From NCBI GenBank assembly GCA_052436255.1, contig JBQVNP010000015.1, positions 1 through 55,125 on the forward strand: DNA of 55,125 bases, written 5' to 3'. Below, in pieces: positions 8,156 to 16,628 of the stretch; positions within the stretch are counted from its first letter, which is position 1, and each line of letters starts with the position of its first letter. The stretch comes from Pelomonas sp052436255. GTDB lineage: Bacteria; Pseudomonadota; Gammaproteobacteria; Burkholderiales; Burkholderiaceae_C. The notes beneath the pieces are model-generated. The model made no database searches and was not told the DNA's origin. It was given only the letters and a program-made list of their open reading frames with translations. Made by a program: the position numbers and the translations under genes.

Positions 8156-9049
8156 ATGACGAGCGCACCACCGAAGCAGCACAGCCGCGCTGAGCCCCTG
8201 CACGGTGGCCCGGCCGACGGCTGGCGCGTGCAGATGTACACGGTGATCTTCGAGGCCGATACGCGGGCCGGACGCATGTTCGACCTGATCCTGATCGCGA
8301 TGATCCTGGCCAGCGTGACCGTGGTCGTGCTGGACAGCATGGCCGCCGTGCACTCGCGCTACAGCCAGCTCTTGGACGCGCTGGAATGGGCCTTCACCCT
8401 GCTGTTCACGTTGGAGTACGTCGCCCGCCTGTCCTGCGTCAGGCACCCCAGGCGGTATGCGGGCAGCGCGCTGGGCATCATCGATCTGGTCGCCTTGCTG
8501 CCCACCTACATGGCGATCCTGGTGCCGGGGCTGAACGCGCTGATCGACGTCAGGGTGCTGCGGCTGCTGCGGCTGTTCCGCATCCTCAAGCTCGGCGCCT
8601 ACGTGGCCGAATTCGGCCTGCTGGGCCAGGCGCTTGCAGCGTCCAGGCGCAAGATCCTGGTGTTCATGGTCTTCGTGATGATGGTGGTCACCATCATGGG
8701 CACGCTGATGTACGTGGTGGAAGGCCCCGCAAACGGCTACACCAGCATTCCGGTGGGCGTGTACTGGGCCATCACGACGATGACCACCGTGGGCTTCGGC
8801 GACATCACCCCCAACACCGATCTCGGGCGTGGCATCGCCTCGCTGATGATGCTGCTGGGCTGGGGGACGCTGGCCGTGCCGACCGGCATCGTCAGCGCCG
8901 AGTTCACCGCGCAACGCATGAACCGGGCGCCCACCACGCGAACCTGCCATGAATGCCTGAGCGAAGGCCACTGGCCCAGCGCCAAGTTCTGCCGCGACTG
9001 CGGCGCGCCGCTGCCGCCGTGGCGGCACGACGAGCCGCCTGCCGGCTGA
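8156..9049 (+). CDS. voltage-gated-type K+ channel with C-terminal zinc ribbon
   Basis: A 297-residue ion transporter. Six hydrophobic segments include an S4-like basic helix with spaced Arg (VRVLRLLRLFRILK, about 132-145). The selectivity filter TTVGFGD at 210-216 is that of potassium channels. After S6 a cytoplasmic tail carries CHECL...FCRDCG (two CxxC pairs spaced about 16 residues), a rubredoxin-like zinc ribbon. It would conduct K+ across the inner membrane with voltage gating. The ribbon could assemble or tune the tetramer; that is inference. Confidence 0.9.
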   Translation: MTSAPPKQHSRAEPLHGGPADGWRVQMYTVIFEADTRAGRMFDLILIAMILASVTVVVLDSMAAVHSRYSQLLDALEWAFTLLFTLEYVARLSCVRHPRRYAGSALGIIDLVALLPTYMAILVPGLNALIDVRVLRLLRLFRILKLGAYVAEFGLLGQALAASRRKILVFMVFVMMVVTIMGTLMYVVEGPANGYTSIPVGVYWAITTMTTVGFGDITPNTDLGRGIASLMMLLGWGTLAVPTGIVSAEFTAQRMNRAPTTRTCHECLSEGHWPSAKFCRDCGAPLPPWRHDEPPAG

Positions 9050-9067
9050 CGCGCAAGGTGGACGGCG

Positions 9068-9709
9068 TCAGGTGAACGCGTTGGCGATCAGGAACAGCAC
9101 CGTGCGCGCAATCGCGTAGATGACACCTGCCACCAGCAGCAGCGCCGCCGCGCCGACCAGCAGGCCGAAGGCGACCCACAAGCCGTCCCTCTCCATCAGA
9201 CCCAGACACAGCACGCAGACCGCGAAGGCGGGCAGCATGTTGCCCAGCGGAATGGGCAGGAAGACCACCACGGACAGCACCAGGCAGACCAGGCCCACCA
9301 GGCGCTCGGCACTGTGTCCGGACCAGGCCGGCCACCGCGGCCGCAGCCGCCGCTCGGCGCGCTGCAACCAGGGGCTGATCCTGGCCACGACGGCGACGAA
9401 CTGCGCATGCGACAGCGAGCGCTGGGCGACGAAGGCGGGCAGCCACGGCTTTGAGCCCAGCGTCAGTTGCGCAGCAAGCATCAGCATGGGCAGACCGAGG
9501 ATCGCCGACGCGCCCGGCGGCACGGGAATCACGTTCGGCAAAGCGAATATCAGCAGCAGTGCCGCTACGGCACGGTCGCCGAGCAAATTCAGCAGATCTT
9601 GCAGCGAGACCCGCTCGCGACCGGTTTCGGCCGCGCGCGACGCCAGCGCCGCTGACAAGGGAGGTTGAACGCCTGAGTCTGGACTGTTCCCGCCTGTCTC
9701 AGCGTTCAC
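9068..9709 (-). CDS. ExoD-family membrane protein
   Basis: A 213-residue protein matching the exopolysaccharide synthesis ExoD family: the N-terminal half holds RVSLQDLLNLLGDRAVAALLLIFALPNVIPVPPG, a typical ExoD signature split here only by name, and the C-terminal half has three hydrophobic helices. ExoD was described in rhizobial exopolysaccharide production and alkaline tolerance; its biochemical activity is not established. The start codon overlaps the stop of the upstream Bax-inhibitor gene by 4 nt, so the two are one operon. Confidence 0.85.
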   Translation of the reverse strand: MNAETGGNSPDSGVQPPLSAALASRAAETGRERVSLQDLLNLLGDRAVAALLLIFALPNVIPVPPGASAILGLPMLMLAAQLTLGSKPWLPAFVAQRSLSHAQFVAVVARISPWLQRAERRLRPRWPAWSGHSAERLVGLVCLVLSVVVFLPIPLGNMLPAFAVCVLCLGLMERDGLWVAFGLLVGAAALLLVAGVIYAIARTVLFLIANAFT

Positions 9710-10398
9710 TCGTCCCGGCCGCCAGCCAGACCGAGCAGTGCCAGCAGCGACTGGAACACGTTGTAGATGCTGAGATAGACACCCAGCGTGGCGCTGATGT
9801 AGTTGGTCTCGTAACCGTCCTGGACGCGCTTGAGGTCATGCAGGATGAAGGCCGAGAAGATGCCGATCGCCAGCACGCACAGCGTCATCATCAGGGCGCT
9901 GCTCTGCAGGAAGAAGTTCGCGATGCCCGCGACCAGCAGCATGACGGCGCCGATGAACAGCCACTTGCCCATTGCCGACAAGTCACGCTTGATGACGGAA
10001 CTCAGCGTCGCCATGCCCAGGAAGATGACTGCCGTGCCGGCGAAGGCGGTCATGATCAGGCTCGCGCCGTTGGCCAGGCCAAGCACCGAGCCCACCAGCC
10101 GCGACAGCATCAGCCCCATGAAGAAGGTGAAGGCCAGCAGCACGGGCACACCGGCAGCCGAGTTCTTGGTCTTCTCGATGGCGAACATGAAGCCGAAGGC
10201 GCCGACAAGGAAGACCATGAGCCCGATGCCCGGCGACATGGCCTGCGCCAGGCCGGTGGACAGCCCGACCCAGGCGCCGACCACGGTGGGGACCATGGAC
10301 AGCGCCAGCAGCCAGTAGGTATTGCGCAGCACGCGGTTGCGCTCGACGGCCGGGAGTACCGCGGCCGAATGGTGGGAGTGGGGGAATGAAGGATTCAT
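9706..10398 (-). CDS. Bax inhibitor-1/YccA-family membrane protein
   Basis: A 230-residue protein with seven hydrophobic segments, beginning RNRVLRNTYWLLALSMVPT and ending in a DLKRVQDG..NYISATLGVYLSIYNVF pattern typical of the BI-1/YccA (TMBIM) family. E. coli YccA binds FtsH and limits degradation of SecY; other members are Ca2+ leak channels, so the exact role here is open. ATG 10398 has AGGAG 6-7 nt upstream; the longer open frame upstream lacks a site. It is followed directly by the ExoD gene with a 4-nt overlap. Confidence 0.9.
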   Translation of the reverse strand: MNPSFPHSHHSAAVLPAVERNRVLRNTYWLLALSMVPTVVGAWVGLSTGLAQAMSPGIGLMVFLVGAFGFMFAIEKTKNSAAGVPVLLAFTFFMGLMLSRLVGSVLGLANGASLIMTAFAGTAVIFLGMATLSSVIKRDLSAMGKWLFIGAVMLLVAGIANFFLQSSALMMTLCVLAIGIFSAFILHDLKRVQDGYETNYISATLGVYLSIYNVFQSLLALLGLAGGRDE

Positions 10399-10494
10399 GA
10401 TGGCTCCTGAAAGCAAAGGGGTTGAAAGCAATGGGCACGGTGGCCGCCGGGCGGTGCGCTCGCGCGCAAGGTCGACGCGGGTCGACCGAGAAGC

Positions 10495-10514
10495 GGTTGC
10501 CGGTGACGGCAACC
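10495..10514 (-). terminator. stem-loop downstream of the small secreted gene
   Basis: A perfect 8-bp stem (GGTTGCCG / CGGCAACC) with a GTGA loop lies just past the stop of the - strand gene at 10522. No U-tract follows, so it may be an RNA 3' end stabiliser or a weak terminator. Confidence 0.35.
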
Positions 10515-10521
10515 CAGCGGA

Positions 10522-10896
10522 TCAGCCGAGGCGGGGTGGCCGGTCGAGACGGCTCAGTATGAGGCTCGGCACCGGAGCGCGCTCATGCCCGGCTGCATCG
10601 GACGGCACCGGCGAGGCTTGCCGCATATCCGCCAAGGGCAATGCGCATTCCTGGGGGTCCGCTGCGTTGTCCGTCGATGCCAGGTCGGCGTCCCAGATAC
10701 CCGGCGGCGCCGGCTCCGAAGCATCGCGCTCACCGACGACCGCATCGGCATGGCATTCGCCTGCGGCGGCATGCACGGAAGTCCCGGGGCCGGCCAACAC
10801 TTGAGCAGCGGTTGCTCCGCTCACACCGAAGACGACGGCCAGCAGCAGGAGCAATACCAACAGGCAGCGAGAGGTCGACAGGGAAGGCGCGATCAC
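10522..10896 (-). CDS. small secreted protein with CzcI-like C-terminal tail
   Basis: A 124-residue protein starting at GTG 10896. The N-terminus has a long hydrophobic signal (LLVLLLLLAVVFGVSGATAA) to about residue 30. The mature chain is acidic and low-complexity, with Cys and His scattered (ECHAD, QECALP). It ends in LSRLDRPPRLG, close to the tail of the CzcI-like fragment at the start of the window, but it lacks that protein's CxxC..CC patch. It may be a divergent relative in metal handling; no clear family. Confidence 0.55.
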   Translation of the reverse strand: MIAPSLSTSRCLLVLLLLLAVVFGVSGATAAQVLAGPGTSVHAAAGECHADAVVGERDASEPAPPGIWDADLASTDNAADPQECALPLADMRQASPVPSDAAGHERAPVPSLILSRLDRPPRLG

Positions 10897-11083
10897 GGTG
10901 CCAGTTTAGCAATCGGGATGCCCATTGCCGGCGGCAGCGGCGTTGTCCCCGCGGTCAAGGTGTTGAGATCGCACGGTCCACCCATGGCTACACTGCGCGC
11001 CGGGTGCTGAGCCGATCCCCGGAACAGTAGGTTGATGAGCGCTGGTCGGGCCGCCACGCGGAGCAAACACGCGCATTCCCGCC

Positions 11084-12340
11084 ATGTCCGAAGACGTCGT
11101 TCAGTACACCGCCCTGGTCATCTTTGTGCTGGCCCTGACGCACACGTTCGCAGCCAAGCAGCTCGAACGTCTGTCGCACCGTTTCCCGCAGCATTCAGGC
11201 CTGTTCCACCTCCTCGGGGAGGTCGAGGTGGTTTTCGGCTTCTGGGCGATCGTGCTGATCATGGCCATGGCCCTGTTGCAGGGCGGCGGTCAAGCCCTGG
11301 CCTACGCAGAATCGCGCAACTACACGGAACCGTTGTTCGTCTTCGTCGTGATGGTCGTGGCCGCGTCCCGGCCCGTGCTCCGCACCGTGATCTGGGTGGT
11401 GGACGGCATCGCCCGCGTGCTGCCGCTGCCCACGCCGATGGCGAGCGCCTGGCTGGGCCTGGCGGCGGTGCCGCTGCTGGGCTCGCTCATCACCGAGCCC
11501 GCAGCCATGACCATCGCCGCGCTGATGCTGGCGCCGCAGGTTTTCAGGCCGCAGGTGCCCGAGCGGCTGAAATACTTCGCCCTGGGCGTGCTGTTCGTCA
11601 ACATCTCCATCGGCGGCACGCTCACCTCCTATGCCGCGCCGCCGGTACTGATGGTCGCGGCCACCTGGCAGTGGGACAGTGCCTTCATGTTCATGCACTT
11701 CGGCTGGAAGTCGACGCTGGCAGTGGTGACCAACGCGACCATCGCCACCGTGGTGCTGCGCAAGCACCTGGGCTCGGCGTCCGCCCCGGTCGCGCCTGCG
11801 GAAGCTGCCGTTCCCGTGTTGGTGGTGCTGGTGCACTTGGCGTTGCTGGCCGGCGTCGTCCTGCTGGCCCACCATCCGGTCGCCTTCCTCGGCCTGTTCC
11901 TGATGTTCCTCGGCTTCACGCAGGCGTACGAGCGCTATCAGAACCCGCTCATCCTGAAGGAGGCCCTGCTGGTGGCCTTCTTCCTGGCGGGGCTGGTGGT
12001 ACTCGGCGGGCTGCAGGGCTGGTGGCTGCAGCCCATCGTCTCCAGCCTCGAACCCGTCGCCTTGTTTTTTGGTGCGCTGGGACTGACGGCCATCACCGAC
12101 AACGCCGCGCTGACCTACCTGGGCTCCCTCATCGCCAACATCTCCGATGAAGCCAAGTACATGCTGGTGGCCGGCGCCGTGGCGGGTGGCGGCCTGACGG
12201 TGATCGCCAACGCGCCCAATCCGGCGGGCGTGGCCTTGCTCAAGCGCGGCTTCGAGGATGAATCCGTCGGCGCTGGCGGCCTGCTGATGGGCGCGCTCGG
12301 GCCCACGCTGATCGCGGCAGCGGCCCTGCTGCTGCTCTGA
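11084..12340 (+). CDS. putative Na+/H+ antiporter family membrane protein
   Basis: A 418-residue polytopic protein with about 10-12 hydrophobic helices. The segment GSLITEPAAMTIAALMLAPQ, and LFVNISIGGTLTSYAAPP later, match the family of putative Na+/H+ antiporters (Na_H_antiport_3 type, related to NhaD/arsenite-type transporters), where an Asp/Asn-rich helix break binds cations; here TAITDNAALTYLGSL fits. Substrate is inferred from the family. No strong Shine-Dalgarno precedes ATG 11084. Confidence 0.8.
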   Translation: MSEDVVQYTALVIFVLALTHTFAAKQLERLSHRFPQHSGLFHLLGEVEVVFGFWAIVLIMAMALLQGGGQALAYAESRNYTEPLFVFVVMVVAASRPVLRTVIWVVDGIARVLPLPTPMASAWLGLAAVPLLGSLITEPAAMTIAALMLAPQVFRPQVPERLKYFALGVLFVNISIGGTLTSYAAPPVLMVAATWQWDSAFMFMHFGWKSTLAVVTNATIATVVLRKHLGSASAPVAPAEAAVPVLVVLVHLALLAGVVLLAHHPVAFLGLFLMFLGFTQAYERYQNPLILKEALLVAFFLAGLVVLGGLQGWWLQPIVSSLEPVALFFGALGLTAITDNAALTYLGSLIANISDEAKYMLVAGAVAGGGLTVIANAPNPAGVALLKRGFEDESVGAGGLLMGALGPTLIAAAALLLL

Positions 12341-12486
12341 AGGCGCCTGCCGGCACGCGGCCTTGTCCGACTCCGCGGTAGCCGCGGGGCCGACGGGGCG
12401 GGCACGCGGGCCTTCCTAAGCTTCCTGGTGTGCCAGCCGCCGTCAGAGGACGCAGGCTGGCACTCCCCAAGCAAAAGGAGAACCCG

Positions 12487-13032
12487 ATGAAAACGCAAAC
12501 TCATACCCGCCTGCTCTGCGCCATCGCCCTGATGGGCCTGAGCAGCGTTGCCTCCGCCAACCTCACTCAGCCCGTCTATTCGCAGGCCAAGGATGAGGTG
12601 AAGGCGATGTTCAAGACCGAGCGCGACCGTTGTGGCTCGCTGTCTGGCAACGCCAAGGATGTCTGCGTCGAGCGCGCCAAGGGCCATGAGAAGGTGGCAC
12701 TGGCCAATCTCGAATACCAACACACGGGCACGGTCAAGGACCGCAACGACTACCTCGAAGCGCGCTACGAAGCCCGCTACGAGCTCGCCAAGGAAATGTG
12801 CGATGACAAGACCGGCAACGCCAAGGACGTCTGTGTCGCCCAGGCCAAGGCCAGCCACGACAAGGCCAAGGCCGACCTGAAGGCGAACAAGGCCGTCGCC
12901 GAGGCACAGGCCGACGCGATGGAGGCCAAGCTCAAGGCCGACTACAAGGTCGCCAACGAGCGCTGCGACTCGCTGTCCGGCAACGCCAAGGACAGCTGCC
13001 AGGCCAGCGCCAAGGCACGCTACTTCCAGTAA
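12487..13032 (+). CDS. secreted protein with three CX10C helical repeats
   Basis: A 181-residue protein with a signal peptide cut near residue 24 (SVASA/N). The mature chain is Lys/Ala-rich and predicted helical. It carries three near-identical blocks, C-x-S/D-L/K-x-GNAKD-x-C, with Cys pairs 49/60, 105/116 and 160/171: always 11 apart, with a period of 55-56 residues. This looks like three repeats of one disulfide-stapled helix. Proteins of this sort are sometimes labelled TolA-like because of composition, which does not show function. AAAGGAG precedes ATG 12487; two hairpins follow the stop. Confidence 0.85.
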   Translation: MKTQTHTRLLCAIALMGLSSVASANLTQPVYSQAKDEVKAMFKTERDRCGSLSGNAKDVCVERAKGHEKVALANLEYQHTGTVKDRNDYLEARYEARYELAKEMCDDKTGNAKDVCVAQAKASHDKAKADLKANKAVAEAQADAMEAKLKADYKVANERCDSLSGNAKDSCQASAKARYFQ

Positions 13033-13038
13033 TTCAAA

Positions 13039-13067
13039 GCGCCCGCTGCAGCGGTTGCAGCGGGCGC
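13039..13067 (+). terminator. perfect 12-bp GC-rich stem-loop after the repeat protein
   Basis: Arms GCGCCCGCTGCA and TGCAGCGGGCGC with a 5-nt loop, starting 6 nt after the stop codon. No U-run follows; it probably blocks 3' exonucleases or works with the terminator just downstream. Confidence 0.6.
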
Positions 13068-13077
13068 CGTAACTCCC

Positions 13078-13107
13078 GCCGCCGGTTCATCAAACCGGCG
13101 GCTTTTT
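13078..13107 (+). terminator. rho-independent terminator
   Basis: A 10-bp perfect stem (GCCGCCGGTT / AACCGGCGGC), 5-nt loop and T5 run at 13103-13107. It ends the + strand gene at 12487 and abuts the stop of the - strand BON gene; the stem also serves the other strand, where a run of A lies on the far side. Confidence 0.85.
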
Positions 13108-13736
13108 CATTGCGGCTTGGCGGCCGGCGACGTTGGCGGCAGCGTAGGCGCGGTACTGCCGCCCACGGCGACGACCTGCGGCGCCTGCGGCAATGTCAGC
13201 CGGTTGTCGACGCCGCGCACACCCTCCGGTGCACCAGCGAGCACCGTGGCGCGGTCCTTGGCGACCTGGTCCGGGGCCGGGCCCTCCAGACGCACGATGC
13301 CCTGGGTGGTGGTGACGTCGATACGCGGCGCGCTCAGGGCCGGGTCGGCGGCCAGTGCAGTCTTGACCTTCAGGCTGATGGCGGTGTCGTCGACCGCCGT
13401 GGTGACACCATCGAGCGCATTGCGCGACACATCCACGGCCGCGCTCTGCGAATCGGCAACGGCGCGCCCGGCCTGGCTGCCCATCTCACGCACGCTGGAG
13501 ACGGCATCGTCGAGCTGGGCGCCCAGGCTGCGAGGGTCATGCATGTTGGACACGGCGATCGCCGCGATGGCCGCGCCCAACCCAAGGGCCAGCAGCCAAC
13601 CGCCCACGCCGGACCGGCGTCGGCGCGGCTGCGTCACCGGCACGGGGGGCTGGACGACAGGATGAACGGCAGGCTGGCCGTAGGGTGGCAGGTTGTCGCG
13701 CCAATCGGCGGGCTCGGGGCGGGTTGAAGATTTCAT
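13107..13736 (-). CDS. membrane-anchored BON-domain protein
   Basis: A 209-residue protein. A Pro/Arg-rich cytoplasmic N-terminus (RRRRSGVGGW) leads to one transmembrane helix at about 48-64 (LLALGLGAAIAAIAV), a helical linker, and a BON domain at about 120-190 with IDVTTTQGIVRLEG and VRGVDNRLTLP. BON domains bind phospholipid or anionic surfaces and are typical of OsmY-like envelope stress proteins. ATG 13736 has GGAGAC nearby. A second BON protein lies 1.3 kb away on the same strand. Confidence 0.85.
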   Translation of the reverse strand: MKSSTRPEPADWRDNLPPYGQPAVHPVVQPPVPVTQPRRRRSGVGGWLLALGLGAAIAAIAVSNMHDPRSLGAQLDDAVSSVREMGSQAGRAVADSQSAAVDVSRNALDGVTTAVDDTAISLKVKTALAADPALSAPRIDVTTTQGIVRLEGPAPDQVAKDRATVLAGAPEGVRGVDNRLTLPQAPQVVAVGGSTAPTLPPTSPAAKPQ

Positions 13737-13963
13737 GACGGTCTCCTGATCGGCAGGCTTAGGCCAGCCCGCAGGCCAAGTCTGCGCCGCGCTGGCGCCC
13801 CGGCCCATCAGTCGCCACAGCCGCCCGCTGTAGGACCACGCGCTGCTGCGCTCGGATGTCGTCTGGGCTTCGCTTTGTCCGATAGCACGCTCCGCAAGCC
13901 GCCGACAACGCGGGCCCGGCCGCACGCGGATCATTTGTGCATCCCACTTCAAGCGTCGCTGCC

Positions 13964-14452
13964 ATGAAGCTCCCCCTGCTTTTCGCGCTGCTCAGTTTGT
14001 CACTCGCCCAAGCTGCCCGAGCCGATGGTTCGCTGGCGGGCGCTGCCGCTGCTGGCCCATCCACCGGCCCGGTCGCCGCAGCCGACCCTGAATTGCACTG
14101 GCGCGACCCGCGTTGGCTGAGCCGCCAACGCGAGCCGTCGCGCTGGCGCTATCAGTTGGGCGTGGAGCAGCGGCTGCGCTCGCCGGTGCAGTTCGGTCCG
14201 CAGGCCGCTGTGCGCGAAGCGGTGTGGGCGGGCGTCAGCTACGACTTCACCCGTCGCCTCACCGGTGGTGTGGAGTCGCCCGTCTGGGAGCGCGACAGCG
14301 GTTGGGCGTCGCGTATGGCGTTTGAAAAGCCAAAGAAGGAAGGCCTGGCTGGCCTGCGCGGCGCCTTCACGTATCAGCTGTCATCGCAAAGCCGGCTGAC
14401 ACTGCGCCCGCGGGCGCGCAGTGTGATGGTGAGCTACTCGGCGACTTGGTGA
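13964..14452 (+). CDS. small secreted protein, unknown
   Basis: A 162-residue protein with a clear signal peptide (LLFALLSLSLAQAARA/DG). The mature part has aromatic/basic patterns at alternate positions (WRYQLGVEQRLRSP, SQSRLTLRPRARSVMVSYSATW) and ends in an aromatic residue, reminiscent of a short outer-membrane beta-barrel or lipid-interacting beta protein. No family recognised. It is divergent from the BON gene and converges on the response regulator. Confidence 0.65.
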   Translation: MKLPLLFALLSLSLAQAARADGSLAGAAAAGPSTGPVAAADPELHWRDPRWLSRQREPSRWRYQLGVEQRLRSPVQFGPQAAVREAVWAGVSYDFTRRLTGGVESPVWERDSGWASRMAFEKPKKEGLAGLRGAFTYQLSSQSRLTLRPRARSVMVSYSATW

Positions 14453-14521
14453 TGGCCGGAGCGGGTTCGCGGACCGGGCGCTTAAACGGCCGCCCGAGGT
14501 CGTACCCTGAGAGCGACTTGT

Positions 14522-14908
14522 TCAGGCGGGCTTGGCTGACAGGCCAGCGCAGTAGCTGATCAGATCTTCCAGCTGGCGGCACTTGTCGAACACACGCTCC
14601 GCGCCCAGGACGGCGCAGCGCCGGCGCACCTCGTCGGTGGCGTAGTTGGTCAGCACGATGCGGCGAGCCGCAACGCCCAGACGCTGGGCGGCACGCAGCA
14701 CGCCCAGGCCGCTGCCGGAGTTGAGGAAGACATCGACGATGACCACATCGGCCTTGCGGGCGCCCGGCCGGCTCATCCAATGCACGGCCGACTCTTCGTC
14801 GCCAGCGCTCCCGATGACTTCGACGTTGGCCAGTTCCTCCAGCGTGCCGGCCAGGTTCTCCCGGATGACGGGGCTGTTCTCGACGATGAAGGCACGCAAT
14901 GCAGTCAT
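14522..14908 (-). CDS. stand-alone response-regulator receiver protein
   Basis: A 128-residue single REC domain. The phosphoacceptor is the Asp in VIVDVFLN (about residue 58), followed by a conserved Thr in VLTNYA and Lys in FDK. The acidic pocket near the N-terminus reads VENSPVI, with Glu where Asp-Asp is usual, so metal binding may be altered. There is no output domain; such proteins act by protein contact or as phosphate sinks. No kinase is adjacent. Confidence 0.85.
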   Translation of the reverse strand: MTALRAFIVENSPVIRENLAGTLEELANVEVIGSAGDEESAVHWMSRPGARKADVVIVDVFLNSGSGLGVLRAAQRLGVAARRIVLTNYATDEVRRRCAVLGAERVFDKCRQLEDLISYCAGLSAKPA

Positions 14909-14988
14909 GGAAGCCTCGGCCTCAGGCCAGCGCCTGACGTTGTTTGAACCGCCTGCAAGCCGGCTGAGCCGGCCGCAGGCATCGGCCG

Positions 14989-15435
14989 TCAGCCATTGCG
15001 CGCGACGGTCAGCTGGTTGTCGACCGAGCGGACGCCGTCCACAGCCGCCGCCAGCGTCGTTGCGCGGGCCTGCGAGTCGGCGTCGGGAGCGGTGCCGCTC
15101 AGGATGACGCGGCCCGCGTCAACCTTCACGTCGATCTGGGTCGCCTTGAGCTTGTCATCGGCCATCAGCGCCGCATTGACCTTGGTAACGATGCTTGCAT
15201 CTGCCATGGCATCGGATGCGGTGGCCGTGGCGGCCTTGAGCTTGTTCTCGGCCGTGTCCATCGCCTGGCCGGCCTCGACCCTGGCTTCTGCGCCTGCCTG
15301 CTTGGCTTCGGCAATCGCGCCATCGAGCTTCTGGCCGGCGGTGCGGTCGTCTTCTTGCTTGCTGCAAGCGGCCAGGGCGGCCGCCAGAGCCAGGGCGCCG
15401 ATCAACGGCGCGCGGAAAGTTGTGTTGCGTTTCAT
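14989..15435 (-). CDS. BON-domain lipoprotein
   Basis: A 148-residue lipoprotein: signal peptide with lipobox LAAC (Cys24), a long helical stretch rich in Ala/Glu/Lys (KLDGAIAEAKQAGAEARVEAGQ), then a BON domain with IDVKVDAGRVILSGTAPD and VRSVDNQLTVARNG at the C-terminus. Probably an envelope-stress protein of the OsmY/DolP type at the outer or inner membrane. The second of two adjacent ATGs is used because AAGGAAG is spaced properly from it. Confidence 0.85.
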   Translation of the reverse strand: MKRNTTFRAPLIGALALAAALAACSKQEDDRTAGQKLDGAIAEAKQAGAEARVEAGQAMDTAENKLKAATATASDAMADASIVTKVNAALMADDKLKATQIDVKVDAGRVILSGTAPDADSQARATTLAAAVDGVRSVDNQLTVARNG

Positions 15436-15449
15436 CATGCTTCCTTTGC

Positions 15450-15692
15450 TCATCGTTGGAATACCGGGGACACGACCGCCCTTGGCTGTGGCGCCTGGCT
15501 GCGCGCTGCCGTGGCCACGGTGTGCCGGGCGCTGCCACGTTGGGCCTGACGCAATTCCTCGCCATGGCGAACGTTCTTGTGCAGGGTGTTGACGAAGGCC
15601 GCCATCAAGGCGGCACCCACCACGGCCGCGATCATCAACGTCACCCAAAGCGGTGGCGTGGTACGCGGCAGGTTGGCGGTCAGGGCTTTCAT
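15450..15692 (-). CDS. small single-helix membrane protein
   Basis: An 80-residue protein with one hydrophobic helix (LWVTLMIAAVVGAALMAAFV) after a short N-terminal segment, then a polar, basic tail. ATG 15692 has GGAG 6 nt upstream. It lies 14 nt upstream of the BON lipoprotein gene on the same strand, so the two are probably co-transcribed. No family recognised. Confidence 0.6.
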   Translation of the reverse strand: MKALTANLPRTTPPLWVTLMIAAVVGAALMAAFVNTLHKNVRHGEELRQAQRGSARHTVATAARSQAPQPRAVVSPVFQR

Positions 15693-15887
15693 CACTCACT
15701 CCGTATCGGCCAACAGGGCCATGGAACGAACTGTGCAAAAAGCCGAGCGCCACGAGTGCCGGCCGTAAACCCAAGCTGATGTAGGACAGAAGCCGCGACA
15801 TGACTCGTGTAGGACACCGCTGATCGCATACGGCAAACGGCATCGTTACGCTTACGCACATCCCTCGATTGATGCGGAGAGTGAAAC

Positions 15888-16523
15888 ATGATTCGAATTG
15901 GCATCGTTGACGACCACGCCATCGTCCGCTCGGGCCTGCGACAGTTCCTGAGCGAGAACGTCGACCTCCGCGTCACCGGCGAGGCCGGCAACGGGCGCGA
16001 CGCGCTGGAGCTGGCGCGCGGCGGCGAGGTCGACGTGCTGCTGATGGACATCTCCATGCCGGGCCAAAGCGGCGTGGACGCGCTGTCCGCCATCAAGACG
16101 CGCTTCCCCGACTTGCCGGTGCTGATCCTGAGCGGCTTTCCTGAGACGCACTACGCCACGACGCTGCTGCGCCAGGGCGCCAGCGGCTACCTGAACAAGG
16201 AATGCGACCCGGAGGAAATCGCCAACGCGATCCGCACCGTGGCGCGCGGCCGCCGCTACATCAGCCCGGCCGTCGCCGAGTTGCTGGCCGACGGCGTGGC
16301 CGGCGGTGCTTCGGACCGGCCGCTGCACGAGTCGCTGTCGGAGCGCGAACTGCAGGTCTTCCTGCGCCTAGCCAAGGGCGAAACCGTGGGCGACATGGCC
16401 AAGGCGATGTTCCTCAGCGTCAAGACCGTCAGCACCTACCGCACCCGCGTGCTGGAAAAGATCAAGCTGGAGACCAACAGCGACCTGACCTACTACGCGC
16501 TGAAGAACGGGCTCATCCAATAG
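15888..16523 (+). CDS. NarL/FixJ-type response regulator
   Basis: A 211-residue regulator: REC domain at 1-118 with acidic pair in VDDHAIV, phosphoacceptor Asp in LLMDISMPG, Ser/Thr in LILSG and Lys in YLNKE; LuxR-type HTH at about 148-208 (LSERELQVFLRLAKGETVGDMA... VKTVSTYRTRVLEK). It would bind DNA as a dimer when phosphorylated. No sensor kinase gene is adjacent. It is closely similar in pattern to the regulator at 30706, so the two may be paralogues. Confidence 0.9.
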   Translation: MIRIGIVDDHAIVRSGLRQFLSENVDLRVTGEAGNGRDALELARGGEVDVLLMDISMPGQSGVDALSAIKTRFPDLPVLILSGFPETHYATTLLRQGASGYLNKECDPEEIANAIRTVARGRRYISPAVAELLADGVAGGASDRPLHESLSERELQVFLRLAKGETVGDMAKAMFLSVKTVSTYRTRVLEKIKLETNSDLTYYALKNGLIQ

Positions 16524-16628
16524 GGACGCGAGCTTCTTCCTGCCGGGTCGCCGTTCAGTGGCCGCCAAGCATCGGTGCCATCGACAGGAAGGCGCGCTGC
16601 CGTACCCCGCGTTGAACTGTCGCCCGCG

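Noticed and set aside
10988..11194. 68-residue - strand frame upstream of the antiporter
   Set aside because: Overlaps the antiporter N-terminus and has no Shine-Dalgarno or known family.
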